Shown: piece by piece, positions 47,581 to 56,248 of the stretch
Layout: each line of letters starts with the position of its first letter
How positions within the stretch are numbered: the first letter of the stretch is position 1
Origin: Burkholderia savannae
Lineage (GTDB): Bacteria > Pseudomonadota > Gammaproteobacteria > Burkholderiales > Burkholderiaceae
DNA: 64,000 nucleotides
Direction of reading: 5' to 3'
Assembly (NCBI RefSeq): GCF_001524445.2
Contig: NZ_CP013417.1
Location: forward strand, 558,001-622,000
Notes under the pieces: model-generated
The model's database searches: none
What the model saw: only the letters and a program-made list of their open reading frames with translations
What the model was told of the DNA's origin: nothing
Program-made: the position numbers and the translations under genes

Positions 47581-49530
47581 TTATTCTCGGCCATAGAGAA
47601 TCCAGTTCCGAATATGAGTCAATACATTAGTTCTCGGATTTGGCCGATCGAAGTTTGCTTTTAGGGCCGTTAAAATCTGTTCTGTAGCGATGGAGCGCAA
47701 ACATATACTCTCGCGGCCCCTCGTTAGATGACAAGGCTTGTGTTCGTTGCGCCAACACGGGGAACACGGGAATTCCGATTTCTTGGGGGTTATGTATTTT
47801 ACATGAGGATAATGACGACAGAAAACGCGCCCGCTCGTAGGGCCGAAGATTGCGACAGTTTTGACGTCCAGCGCAGCGGATAGATGAACGAACGATGAGT
47901 CTACGGCAACAAGTCGCTGGCACTTGGTAAGTAGGGCTACGCTTTTCCTTAATGGCATTAATATCTTATGAATATTGTAAGAAACGTAACCAGAGATGGT
48001 TTCATGGTGAAAAATCAGAACGCAATGATCCTGGCTCAAGCGCTTTGCCAAGTTTTCCATATCCGGCCAATTCTTGTAGCTGTCAACGGAAAAGGGCTGA
48101 ATTCCTACGACGGGCAGGCCATCAGGGTTAATTTGACTCAGATACAACGTAGCCCATTCCGTTTCTTCGGTTGTAACTTGATAGGACGGCAAAAAACCAA
48201 CCGAGCGTCTGACATATGATTTTGATACACCCATGGCGCGTGCAAAAATTTCAATGCGACTACTCCGAACGTTCGGGTATTGTCTTGCCTCGATGCGTCC
48301 CGCCGGGCAATCCGTAAGGTTGATCCAGCGGTTATACTGTGCTAAGTCCACGTTGTCGCTGTTTACATCAATAATTCGTACCCCTTTGAGTCCCTCGAAG
48401 ATCGGGTGAAACGATTTCGGCACGGCAAAATCGATCTGTGCTCTGGGATATCTTTTAACGAGAGCTCGAAGACCCGCAGTCATCATGACCACGTCCCCGA
48501 TTCCACCCATGGCCCGCGTGATCAAAACTCGGCGTTTCGGCTTTGATGCAAGGAGGGGAATATGCCACCGCCAGCCGGTCTGGTCAGTCCTATGCTGAAC
48601 ACCGGTCGGCCCGGACATCGACGACGATCTGAACGAATGAAGCAGATGTAACACACCCAAATAGATGCCCCATAGAGGCTTATGAGCGCGGAGAGGTCGC
48701 AACACCGGATTGGAGCCTGCGAGCCTCGCGACATTAGCTAGGAGAAATGGCAGGCGGTAATGTAATGGAACTTCGTTGCGAAGGGAGGCGCGAAAGGCGC
48801 CCCGGTAGGTCTTAACGATTTGCGAAATAAAGTCGATGCGAAGCTGTTCGTTCGAATGGATGCTGCAAATTCCCTTCCAGAGGACAGTTTTGTATTCGTC
48901 GAGGTGGTTGCTTGCCGCAAGGATATACATTAATTTTTGGTACAGCTTCGGTAATTCCCGACGGTTAGGCAATAGGTAAGGCTTGCGTACTAACCTTAAT
49001 GCAACCTCCGATGCATGTTCATGCCGCCCAGCTATCGCGTCGAGATATGCGCGATGTAAGCTGATCGATTGAGCAATGCGAGGAAATTTCACCGCACCCG
49101 TTCGTAGTGCGATATCGACGACAGCACTCGCTTCGGGCAAGTAATTGCGGTCAGTGAATGCGCCGGCAAGTTGGTTGAGGCCTCGAAACCATTCCTCACT
49201 GTAGCCGATAAGACCTTGAGATAGGCACGACAGGTCACTCAGTAAATCTTTTGTGAATTCGTTTGCTTTTGCAAAATCTAGTTGTAGCAAATCTGTCAAG
49301 TGCTGGTCAACGCAGCATGTGACAGAAAAGAAAATGTAACGGTCGTGCAGAGCTTGCCTACGCTCTTGCTTATTTAATTTCAGCCACGCATGAAAAACGG
49401 GCGCATGGTGATTTTCGTAGGCTATTCCGCTTAGATCGAGCGTGATCATCGAGTCGATCGTCTCGTTCCCTCGCTCATTCCCGGACGTAATGGGTAGGCT
49501 TGCGACTACCACTGATGTTGATGTAGTCAT
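47581..49530 (-). CDS. Glycosyltransferase family 9 (heptosyltransferase-like) with N-terminal helical domain
   Basis: A 649-residue protein with two parts. Residues 1 to about 300 are helical with no clear family, possibly TPR-like. From about 335 a GT9 domain begins (RVLITRAMGGIGDVVMMTAG). It ends with the donor-site segment VAVDSSFVHLSAALDVKTVA and FGPTSGRV, then a Cys-rich stretch (PCSPCWRNEHKPC). GT9 enzymes usually transfer heptose from ADP-heptose, which fits the HldA-like kinase in the same operon. The gene is markedly AT-richer than the core genome. It starts eight bases after kpsT. Confidence 0.84.
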   Translation of the reverse strand: MTTSTSVVVASLPITSGNERGNETIDSMITLDLSGIAYENHHAPVFHAWLKLNKQERRQALHDRYIFFSVTCCVDQHLTDLLQLDFAKANEFTKDLLSDLSCLSQGLIGYSEEWFRGLNQLAGAFTDRNYLPEASAVVDIALRTGAVKFPRIAQSISLHRAYLDAIAGRHEHASEVALRLVRKPYLLPNRRELPKLYQKLMYILAASNHLDEYKTVLWKGICSIHSNEQLRIDFISQIVKTYRGAFRASLRNEVPLHYRLPFLLANVARLAGSNPVLRPLRAHKPLWGIYLGVLHLLHSFRSSSMSGPTGVQHRTDQTGWRWHIPLLASKPKRRVLITRAMGGIGDVVMMTAGLRALVKRYPRAQIDFAVPKSFHPIFEGLKGVRIIDVNSDNVDLAQYNRWINLTDCPAGRIEARQYPNVRSSRIEIFARAMGVSKSYVRRSVGFLPSYQVTTEETEWATLYLSQINPDGLPVVGIQPFSVDSYKNWPDMENLAKRLSQDHCVLIFHHETISGYVSYNIHKILMPLRKSVALLTKCQRLVAVDSSFVHLSAALDVKTVAIFGPTSGRVFCRHYPHVKYITPKKSEFPCSPCWRNEHKPCHLTRGRESICLRSIATEQILTALKANFDRPNPRTNVLTHIRNWILYGRE

Positions 49531-49538
49531 TGTCGTAA

Positions 49539-50213
49539 TTACCCTAGTCCGAGGATATGCTGGCTGTAGTGCTCATATGCATCGGATACATCGTCGAAGC
49601 GTATGATCGTACCCTGGTCGAGAACGGCGGCGCTGTTGCAGAATTTCATAATAAATCCGACATCGTGAGAAACGATGATGAATGCTCGATCTTTGCGTTT
49701 TTCGAACAGCTCATGAACGCACTTCTCATGAAATCTGGCATCACCAACTGCAATAATTTCGTCAATTAAATAGCAATCGAATTCGATGGCGAGTGAGAGT
49801 GCAAACGCAAGGCGCGCTTGCATACCGCTTGAATATGTTTTGACTGGCTCGCGCAAATACTTGCCAAGCTCCGCAAATTCCTCTACAAAGCCGCGAATTG
49901 ATTCATGATCGATGTTATAAATTCGAGAGATAAAACGAAGATTGTCGAGGCCGGTCAAGCTTCCCTGAAAGCCGCCTGCAAAAGCCAGGGGCCAGGATAC
50001 GGCCATCTCTCGCTGAATCAAGCCGCTGTCAGGAGATTCCTGGCCGCTGATCAAGCGGATGAGCGTCGATTTGCCGGCCCCGTTTTTCCCGAATATGCCT
50101 ATTTTTTCGCTGCGTTCAATAGTTAAACTTATTCTGTTGAGCACCGTATGGCTACCGGTCCTTGACTTATATCGCTTCGTAACGTTTCGCAGGGAGAGCA
50201 TCTTGACGCCCAT
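49539..50213 (-). CDS. kpsT: Capsule ABC transporter, ATP-binding protein (KpsT/Wzt-like)
   Basis: A 224-residue ATPase of the polysaccharide exporter class. It has Walker [15 protein letters not shown], signature [15 protein letters not shown], Walker [14 protein letters not shown] and the switch His in IIVSHD. There is no C-terminal carbohydrate-binding extension, so it belongs to the KpsT (group 2 capsule) rather than the long Wzt type. It lies three bases after kpsM. An internal ATG (residue 5, [11 protein letters not shown]) is an alternative start. Confidence 0.94.
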   Translation of the reverse strand: MGVKMLSLRNVTKRYKSRTGSHTVLNRISLTIERSEKIGIFGKNGAGKSTLIRLISGQESPDSGLIQREMAVSWPLAFAGGFQGSLTGLDNLRFISRIYNIDHESIRGFVEEFAELGKYLREPVKTYSSGMQARLAFALSLAIEFDCYLIDEIIAVGDARFHEKCVHELFEKRKDRAFIIVSHDVGFIMKFCNSAAVLDQGTIIRFDDVSDAYEHYSQHILGLG

Positions 50214-50216
50214 AAG

Positions 50217-51020
50217 CTATGTGAGCATCTTCATGCGTCGGTCACCCATCAATAAAAGTGCGACGAGAGTCATAGAGAGGCAGAAAAGGAATGTATAAGA
50301 AACGCTGAAATGAAAGCGATTCGAATTTCCCCAGTAGCCAGCACGCATCATTTCAACCGCGTTCGTCATAGGAAACCACAATACCACATTCTGAAATGTT
50401 TGTGGCAGCCAGTCGACCATAAAGAAAGTGCCACTTACCGCCAGTAAAAAATAGCTGCCGGGGTGCCACAATCGTTCGACCAAATCGCTATGCTCGCTGA
50501 GGCAGCCTAGAATTATTCCGAGACATGCGCTAAACCAGCATAAAAAAAACCAGCCGATGACGATCAAAGACAGATCAGCCGGAAAGCTCATCAAATCGAT
50601 CCCAATCATTACTACGATCAAAAGCACGAGCGATGCTGTAACGCCAGCCACTTCCAGCAGCATCCGAGCAAAAAAAATGTCCTGGATTTTCACTGGCCTA
50701 TGGTGTAGCAGGCTGCGATTCGGCTCGATTGCTTTTAGCCCGCGGAACGAGCAAGTTCGCCACAAAAGCAGACTAGAATAGCCAGTCACGACAAACGGCG
50801 TAACCGGGACACGGAAGCCGTGCATGCTGTGTGTAATGTTCCAGAGAATGACGACACCCACCGTAAAGATGATGGGCTCCAGTAACAACCAAAGAAAACC
50901 GATATTGTGGCGACCGTAACGCGTGATAATCTCACGCATTAGCAGTGCGCCGATCACACGCAATTGAATCCTTAATGCGGACCGGATCGATTGGCGCTCA
51001 CGTTCGCGACCGTTATTCAT
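50217..51020 (-). CDS. kpsM: Capsule ABC transporter, permease (KpsM/Wzm-like)
   Basis: A 267-residue ABC-2 type permease with about six membrane helices. Typical segments are the amphipathic N-terminus LLMREIITRYGRHNIGFLW, the helix IIFTVGVVILW, and late WFPMTNAVEMMRAGYWG. With KpsT it exports the lipid-linked polysaccharide across the inner membrane. Its start overlaps the end of kpsE by eight bases. Confidence 0.94.
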   Translation of the reverse strand: MNNGRERERQSIRSALRIQLRVIGALLMREIITRYGRHNIGFLWLLLEPIIFTVGVVILWNITHSMHGFRVPVTPFVVTGYSSLLLWRTCSFRGLKAIEPNRSLLHHRPVKIQDIFFARMLLEVAGVTASLVLLIVVMIGIDLMSFPADLSLIVIGWFFLCWFSACLGIILGCLSEHSDLVERLWHPGSYFLLAVSGTFFMVDWLPQTFQNVVLWFPMTNAVEMMRAGYWGNSNRFHFSVSYTFLFCLSMTLVALLLMGDRRMKMLT

Positions 51021-52203
51021 GGTGCTCGTTGATGCCGTGAACCAAGAGCATCAATATCCCCCAAATTATCAATGAGATAACCAAGGTAATAACGATATTG
51101 GTGAGGCGTCGGGGTTCGAGAGATGCATCTGGAAAGCTGGGGCGCGCAATTCTCTCAAGATAAAGTTGCTTGCGTTGCGCTTCGTTGCGAGCCTGCTCGA
51201 GCGTACTCATGGCGCTGGCCAACATCTTGTCCGCAAACTCCTTGTCAAGTTCCAAACGTTGATATTCGGACGCTTTGCTTGCCAGCGACCGGTCTGACGC
51301 TCCGGCGATGCGTGCTGATTCAGTGTTGATGGCTTCAGTGAGCAACTGTGCTCGTTGCCTAAAAGCGGGGAGCTGCGGGCTATCTTTGGCAAGTTTCTCT
51401 AGTAGGGAAATCTGCGCCTTGGTAGAGATCAGTTCATCTTGCAGTTTTGCGACTTGCTGGAGGGGGATGCCCGATTGCTTTTCGGGGTCCATGACGCCTT
51501 GCTTGTCTCGATAGTGAGCCAAGGCTACCGCAGCGGCCTTCGATCTTGCCTCTGCCCCTGTGACTTCTCCAGAGGCGAACCGAATCATGTCAAGGCGTGC
51601 GCGCTCGTTTAGCTTGTTGACGAGTGCTTCGCTCATCTCAAGCAAGCGCTCATTTAACGCATGCGCGTCTTTGGCCGTAAAGGCGCGTGCTTTCAAGGTC
51701 AAGATCGAAGAGGTCGATTCGACTTGTACATCGACCATCTTTTGGTAATAGCGATAGAACTTCTCGTAGCTATCGTTTCGGCCGAACGCGTCGAAGCGGC
51801 TCACGATGTCGACAGACGGTGCACCGAAGGCGGCCTTGATATGTAGATCCCGATCTGCCGAGATGAGCGCATCACGAGAAAGAATGAACTCCTGGATCGT
51901 ATAGGCGTCATCCTGCGATCGGCTGAAACCTGCCTGGCTTAGAAAGAAACCAAACGGTGATATGCCTTGACGGTCAGGGCTGCGAACCAAAAATTTGGCC
52001 TCGGAGACATAGATGTTTGACGCGATCAGGCCATAATAGATGATGGAAACTATGGTCGGCAGTACGACGAGGATCAGAAACAGGGTATTTACTCTACTGA
52101 TCATGCCAAGAGTGTGTTGCAGTTTTATGAAGCTTGCTCGAGACCGCTTCAGGAGGATCTGATTTTCCAAAGCTCTTTCCAGTTTTAACTGAAGATGCTG
52201 CAA
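51013..52203 (-). CDS. wcbD: Capsule export inner-membrane/periplasmic protein (KpsE-like, WcbD)
   Basis: A 396-residue KpsE/BexC/CtrB-type polysaccharide co-polymerase. Membrane helix one is near residues 40-60 (TLFLILVVLPTIVSIIYYG). A long periplasmic coiled-coil region follows, and a second helix lies at about 365-385 (NIVITLVISLIIWGILML). It couples the ABC exporter to the outer-membrane channel. The only usable start before an in-frame stop is a TTG at 52203 with no Shine-Dalgarno. It is the first gene of the minus-strand capsule operon. Confidence 0.9.
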   Translation of the reverse strand: MQHLQLKLERALENQILLKRSRASFIKLQHTLGMISRVNTLFLILVVLPTIVSIIYYGLIASNIYVSEAKFLVRSPDRQGISPFGFFLSQAGFSRSQDDAYTIQEFILSRDALISADRDLHIKAAFGAPSVDIVSRFDAFGRNDSYEKFYRYYQKMVDVQVESTSSILTLKARAFTAKDAHALNERLLEMSEALVNKLNERARLDMIRFASGEVTGAEARSKAAAVALAHYRDKQGVMDPEKQSGIPLQQVAKLQDELISTKAQISLLEKLAKDSPQLPAFRQRAQLLTEAINTESARIAGASDRSLASKASEYQRLELDKEFADKMLASAMSTLEQARNEAQRKQLYLERIARPSFPDASLEPRRLTNIVITLVISLIIWGILMLLVHGINEHHE

Positions 52204-52975
52204 ATATATTAGCTAGGTACCCATCCGTTCGCTACGCTCCAGCGCTGCAAAGCAGGTATTCCGTGGAGGCCGTCCGTCTTTGCGTGGACATTGTGCTTTC
52301 AATGCCTTCAGCCACCCGGCTATCCGAGGTGTGGGCGAGACGTTGGGCGCAGGATGTGCGCAGCTAGCCATAGGTCGGACGGATCAAATGCTAGATCGAC
52401 GATGGCCTCGATCTGCGAGTCGACTCGGCTTTTCCAGGAGCGTTTGGTGCAGCAACAGCATCCTGAATGCGGTAGGCCCAGTCGCAGGGCAAGACTGCCA
52501 GAGGGCGGAGTTGTCTGACGTCGTCGAGTTGGTTGGGCAATTCAAGCATATCGACCTTGGTGCGGGCAACTTTCTGTACCTCGGGCATAGCGATCTCCTG
52601 ACAGTTTCGCCGCACGTTTTGTCGCGAAGGGCATAGCTGAAGCGGCAATGCGTGCCAGTGCGACAAACTAACACTAACAATTTGCCGGATTGTGTAGACA
52701 AATCCGGCGCACCCCAAACGAAGACTTCCAATGTGCGCGCTGCTGCAATCTTTTCCATGCCGGCCCATCGGAAAGGAAAGAGTTGCGTCTCGAAGAGAAG
52801 CAGTATAAACACGAAAATTATGTAATCGGCAAGCTTCTTCATGCAGTTTCGGCGGTTCGCATTATGAATTTCATACGCTGGACTGGCTACTGTTGATCTA
52901 TACTCCGTACGAACCCGCGCGCACTGGCGGCGTCTTCAAGTCCAGGAGCGCCGTTGCTGGAGCAGCTGTTCTTCC
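52204..52975. other. Divergent capsule promoter region, possibly with gene remnants
   Basis: About 770 bases between kpsE and the nested insertion sequences. Before the IS elements came in, it was continuous with the start of kpsS and so held the promoters of both capsule operons. A 65-codon frame with a good ribosome site (52391-52588) and a longer frame beginning MKKLADYIIFVFILLLF (minus, from 52842) suggest decayed coding DNA. I do not recognise either. Confidence 0.5.
52391..52588 (-). CDS. Small hypothetical protein
   Basis: A 65-codon frame starting at an ATG with CAGGAG seven bases upstream (MPEVQKVARTKVDMLELPNQ...). I do not recognise it. The first 45 residues look protein-like and the last 20 (PGKAESTRRSRPSS) look random, so it may be a truncated remnant. 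It lies upstream of, and parallel to, kpsE. Confidence 0.3.
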   Translation of the reverse strand: MPEVQKVARTKVDMLELPNQLDDVRQLRPLAVLPCDWAYRIQDAVAAPNAPGKAESTRRSRPSSI

Positions 52976-52978
52976 TTA

Positions 52979-53836
52979 GAGCGTGTTATGCACTTTCAAA
53001 AATACGGAACGGTATGAGTCAGCATCAAAGTGACGAAGACAACGAAATGCAATCCGGCGAGGGTTTCGGGCAAGCGCTCGTAGTCGCGCGCGAGCCTGCG
53101 AAAACGGTTGACCCAGCCGAAGCTACGTTCGACCACCCAGCGCCGTGGCAGAAGCACGAAGCCCTTCTTCGCCTCGGACAATTTGATGACCTGCAACTCT
53201 ATGCCTTCGTCACGTGCTGCCTGCGCCGCGTGTTCGCCGGTATAGCCTTGGTCAGCAAAAGCGAGCTTCACCGTCTGGCCCGTAGCCTGCTGAACCTGCC
53301 GCGCCAGTTGTTGCACCTGAGTGCGCTCCTGCTCGTTAGCCGGCGTGATGTGCACCGCCAGCAGATGGCCCAAGGTGTCGACAGCCATGTGCACTTTGCT
53401 ACCGCGTTTGCGTTTGTAGCCGTCATATCCCGCGCGCGGACCGCTCTCGCACGTCGATTGCAACGTCCGCCCATCGAGAATCACCGCGCTGGGTTGGCCC
53501 TGACGTCCATGTGCCAGACGAATGATCGAACGCAGATCGTCTGTCATCGCCTCAAAGCAGCCTGTGCGCAGCCATCGTTGGGTTTGCTGGTACACGGCCT
53601 CCCACGGCGGGAAGTTCGTCGGCAACAGCCGCCACGGTGCGCCTGCACGGGCCAACCAGCGCAACGCGTTGTAAAGCTCGCGCAATTCATATTGCCGTTG
53701 TGGGGCCTCTTCCTTCATCAGCGTCAGATACGGCACGACGAAGCTCCATTCTTCGTCCGTTACGTCACTTGGGTAGGGTCTGCGTTTTTCCATCTCCCTT
53801 GGACGGTGGCGCCGATGAAAAGTGCATAACACGCTC
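52979..53836 (-). mobile_element. IS5-family insertion sequence, IS427/IS402-like
   Basis: An 858-base element with inverted ends GAGCGTGTTATGCACTTT (left, 52979-52996) and its complement at the right (53819-53836), flanked by a TA dinucleotide on both sides (52977-52978 and 53837-53838). TA duplication and size fit the IS427 subgroup of IS5. It encodes one intact transposase and sits inside the TTAG target duplication of the next element. Confidence 0.9.
52996..53793 (-). CDS. IS5-family transposase (IS427-like)
   Basis: A 265-residue DDE transposase. The start is the ATG at 53793 (MEKRRPYPSDVTDEEW). LYNALRWLARAGAPWRLLP is the N-terminal DNA-binding part. Catalytic regions are SAVILDGRTLQST (first Asp), KLAFADQGYTG (second Asp) and RRWVVERSFGWVNRFRRL (Glu). 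No frameshift or stop is present, so it looks active. It ends at the left inverted repeat. Confidence 0.92.
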   Translation of the reverse strand: MEKRRPYPSDVTDEEWSFVVPYLTLMKEEAPQRQYELRELYNALRWLARAGAPWRLLPTNFPPWEAVYQQTQRWLRTGCFEAMTDDLRSIIRLAHGRQGQPSAVILDGRTLQSTCESGPRAGYDGYKRKRGSKVHMAVDTLGHLLAVHITPANEQERTQVQQLARQVQQATGQTVKLAFADQGYTGEHAAQAARDEGIELQVIKLSEAKKGFVLLPRRWVVERSFGWVNRFRRLARDYERLPETLAGLHFVVFVTLMLTHTVPYF

Positions 53837-53839
53837 TAG

Positions 53840-54899
53840 GGAAACGCTGAATTATCCAGCTCGGCGGTCATCGTGGAGGCCGCCCGGGACGTTGTGATGT
53901 GAGGTTGATGGAACGGATCGATAGTGATGAAACGGCAGATCAGCTTTGCAGAAGCGGAAAGCGCGGGCAAGAAGCGTTGTGACCAAGCGTCAGCGCTTCC
54001 TGACTGAGATGGAGAATGTCGTGCCGTGGCCGCGTTTGATCTCGGCGATCGCGCCGTATTACCCGAAAGGCGAACGAGGTCGGCCGCCGATCGGTCTGGA
54101 ACGCATGCTGCGAATCTACTTTTTGCAGCAGTGGTATGGCCTGTCTGACGAGATCGGCATTTCGCTGTGCGAGCGTGGACTGCTGATGAAGGAAGGCACG
54201 CTGGTCGACGCGACGATCATCGAAGCGCCGCCGTCGACCAAAAACGCTGAGAAGACTCGAGATCCGGAAATGCACCAAACGAAGAAAGGTAACGAATGGC
54301 ACTTCGGCATGAAGGCGCACATCGGCGTCGATGCGAATTCGGGACTGATTCACAGCGTGGTCGGCACATCTGCCAACGTATCCGATGTCTCACAAGCCCA
54401 TGCGTTGCTGCACGGGCATGAAGAGGAAGCGTTCGGCGATGCCGGCTACGTCGGCGTAGACAAGCGCGACGAAATGAAGGGCAAGTCGGTGAAGTGGAGC
54501 GTGGCGGCCAAGCGAGGCAAGATCAAGGCCATGCAGGACGGTCTGCTGAAGGAACTGGTGATCGCGGCTGAACGGACCAAGGCGCAGATTCGTGCGCGGG
54601 TCGAGCATCCGTTCCATATCGTCAAAAACCTGTTTCGTCATCGCAAGGTGCGCTACAAGGGGCTGGCCAAGAACACGGCGCAGTTGTTCAGCCTGTTCGC
54701 ATTGGCGAACCTGGTGATCGCGCGAAATCGGCTGCACTCGGCACATGACGGCAATCCGTCTTGTGTGTGAAAAATGCGAGAAGTGAGGCCCGTTTCCGCA
54801 TCGAACTCACCAAAATGAGCCTCACTTCGCTTCGCCATCCGAAAATGACGACCCGGCGCTTCCGATAACCTTCGCGCTGGGCCTTTGATCAGCGTTTCC
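53840..54899 (+). mobile_element. Decayed IS5-group insertion sequence with TTAG target duplication
   Basis: Ends GGAAACGCTGA (53840-53850) and TCAGCGTTTCC (54889-54899) are perfect 11-base inverted repeats. The right flank is TTAG (54900-54903). The left TTAG is split by the IS427-like element: T-TA at 52976-52978 and the final G at 53839. At 1,060 bases it is shorter than the usual 1.2 kb, in keeping with an internal deletion in its transposase. Confidence 0.85.
53927..54773 (+). pseudogene. IS5-group transposase, frameshifted and internally deleted
   Basis: The start ATG at 53927 opens MKRQISFAEAESAGKKR. An extra T at about 53978 then shifts the frame. The rest of the protein continues in the next frame from 53979 (VTKRQRFLTEMENVVPW) to the stop after 54770. 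A second lesion removes about 50 residues: QQWYGLSDE (near 54150) runs straight into LCERGLLMKEG. The DDE catalytic segments (TLVDATIIEAPPSTKN, the SDVSQAHALLHG region, RVEHPFHIVK) remain. The element cannot make a normal transposase by itself. Confidence 0.82.
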
Positions 54900-54931
54900 T
54901 TAGAGGTTTTCTTAATCTTCGTGCTCTTTCG

Positions 54932-56224
54932 ATGAGACGCTCGTTCCTCGTGTTACAGGGGCCCGCATCGCCATTTTTTGAGGTGTTATGCGCTATGCTG
55001 CTCGCCCGTCGCCATATTGTCCGGCGTGTCAACTTTTGCGGTGGCGATGTTGCGTATTCTGGCAAGGAGCCCGCGTGGAACTATGCCGGGGCGTCAAGTG
55101 ACCTTGCGTTTTGGTATAGCGATGTGCTGAGCACCGGGGACTTCAGCGACGTGCTTATGTTTGGCGACTGCCGTGCGATTCATCGGCCAGTCCACGTGGT
55201 TGCGCAATCGCTCGGCGTCAGGGTGCACGTATTCGAAGAAGGCTATGTGCGGCCGAATTGGATTACGCTGGAACCGTTTGGCGTCAATGGCCGCTCTATG
55301 CTGCCTCTTGATCCGACGTGGTATAGGGAACGGCGCGAGACCAATCCTCCGGGCCAGCCAACCGGGTATAGCCTCCAGATCCGAGCATGGCACGACATTC
55401 ACTACCGAATGGCCAACGCGCTCCATGCATGGCGGTTCCCGAATTATCGGAGCCATCGTCCATATAACGGATTCGTCGAATATGCAGGCCTCGCCAATCG
55501 TTTTGCCCGGCTCAGCAGGTACAAGGCGGAGGCGCGTCGAGTTGCGTCAGCGCTTGTCACTGAGCGGCGCCCCTACTATCTATTCCCGCTGCAGCTGAAT
55601 TCGGATAGTCAGATCATCGAGCATTCGCCGTTCTCTGGGATTCGCGAGGTCATCAGCAAGGTATTGCATTCGTTTGCGGATCATGCGCCATCCGATGCGC
55701 TGCTTGTAGTCAAAAATCATCCGCTCGATACCGGCCTGATAGGCTCTCATCGCCAAGTCCGTTCCCTTGCAGGACAACTAGGGATGGCGGATCGTGTGCG
55801 CTATATAGAGGCCGGCCACCTGCCGACCCTGCTCGAGCGCGCGCGCGGTGTAGTTGTCGTCAACAGCACGGTGGGTTTGTCCGCACTCCACCACGATCGA
55901 CCGCTGATGACACTTGGAGCGGCGGTCTATTCGATGCCGGGCATGACGTGGCAGGGGAGTCTGGACGACTTCTGGCAACGGGCTGAGAGCCCAGACGCGG
56001 CACTGTATCAGGCGTTCATCGACTATGTGATTCGCCACACACAAATCAACGGCGATTTCTACAGTCGCTCGGGCATCGCGATGGCCGCAGCCGGTGCGGT
56101 TAGCCGTCTTGAGGCGGCTACGTCTCCGTTTGCTGTCGGACAGACGTCCCTATCCTCCGAATCAAGCATTTTGCCCCAGCAGCATATGCTGCCTCCCCAA
56201 TTGAAAGAGGCCGCCCGTGGCTAG
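54932..56224 (+). CDS. wcbO: Capsule linker-initiating Kdo transferase KpsS-like (WcbO)
   Basis: A 430-residue KpsS-family protein. Near the start it has FLVLQGPASPFFEVLCAMLL, typical of KpsS. YVRPNWITLEP lies near residue 107-117, RRPYYLFPLQLNSDSQI in the middle, and KNHPLDTG with GVVVVNSTVGLSALHHDRPL in the donor domain. KpsS adds the first beta-Kdo to lyso-phosphatidylglycerol, and KpsC (encoded at 41161) extends it. The ATG is only 28 bases from the IS target duplication, with no ribosome site that I can see, so expression may be altered. Composition is cassette-like. Confidence 0.88.
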   Translation: MRRSFLVLQGPASPFFEVLCAMLLARRHIVRRVNFCGGDVAYSGKEPAWNYAGASSDLAFWYSDVLSTGDFSDVLMFGDCRAIHRPVHVVAQSLGVRVHVFEEGYVRPNWITLEPFGVNGRSMLPLDPTWYRERRETNPPGQPTGYSLQIRAWHDIHYRMANALHAWRFPNYRSHRPYNGFVEYAGLANRFARLSRYKAEARRVASALVTERRPYYLFPLQLNSDSQIIEHSPFSGIREVISKVLHSFADHAPSDALLVVKNHPLDTGLIGSHRQVRSLAGQLGMADRVRYIEAGHLPTLLERARGVVVVNSTVGLSALHHDRPLMTLGAAVYSMPGMTWQGSLDDFWQRAESPDAALYQAFIDYVIRHTQINGDFYSRSGIAMAAAGAVSRLEAATSPFAVGQTSLSSESSILPQQHMLPPQLKEAARG

Positions 56225-56248
56225 AGAACTCGCAGGATACGTCGGCCG

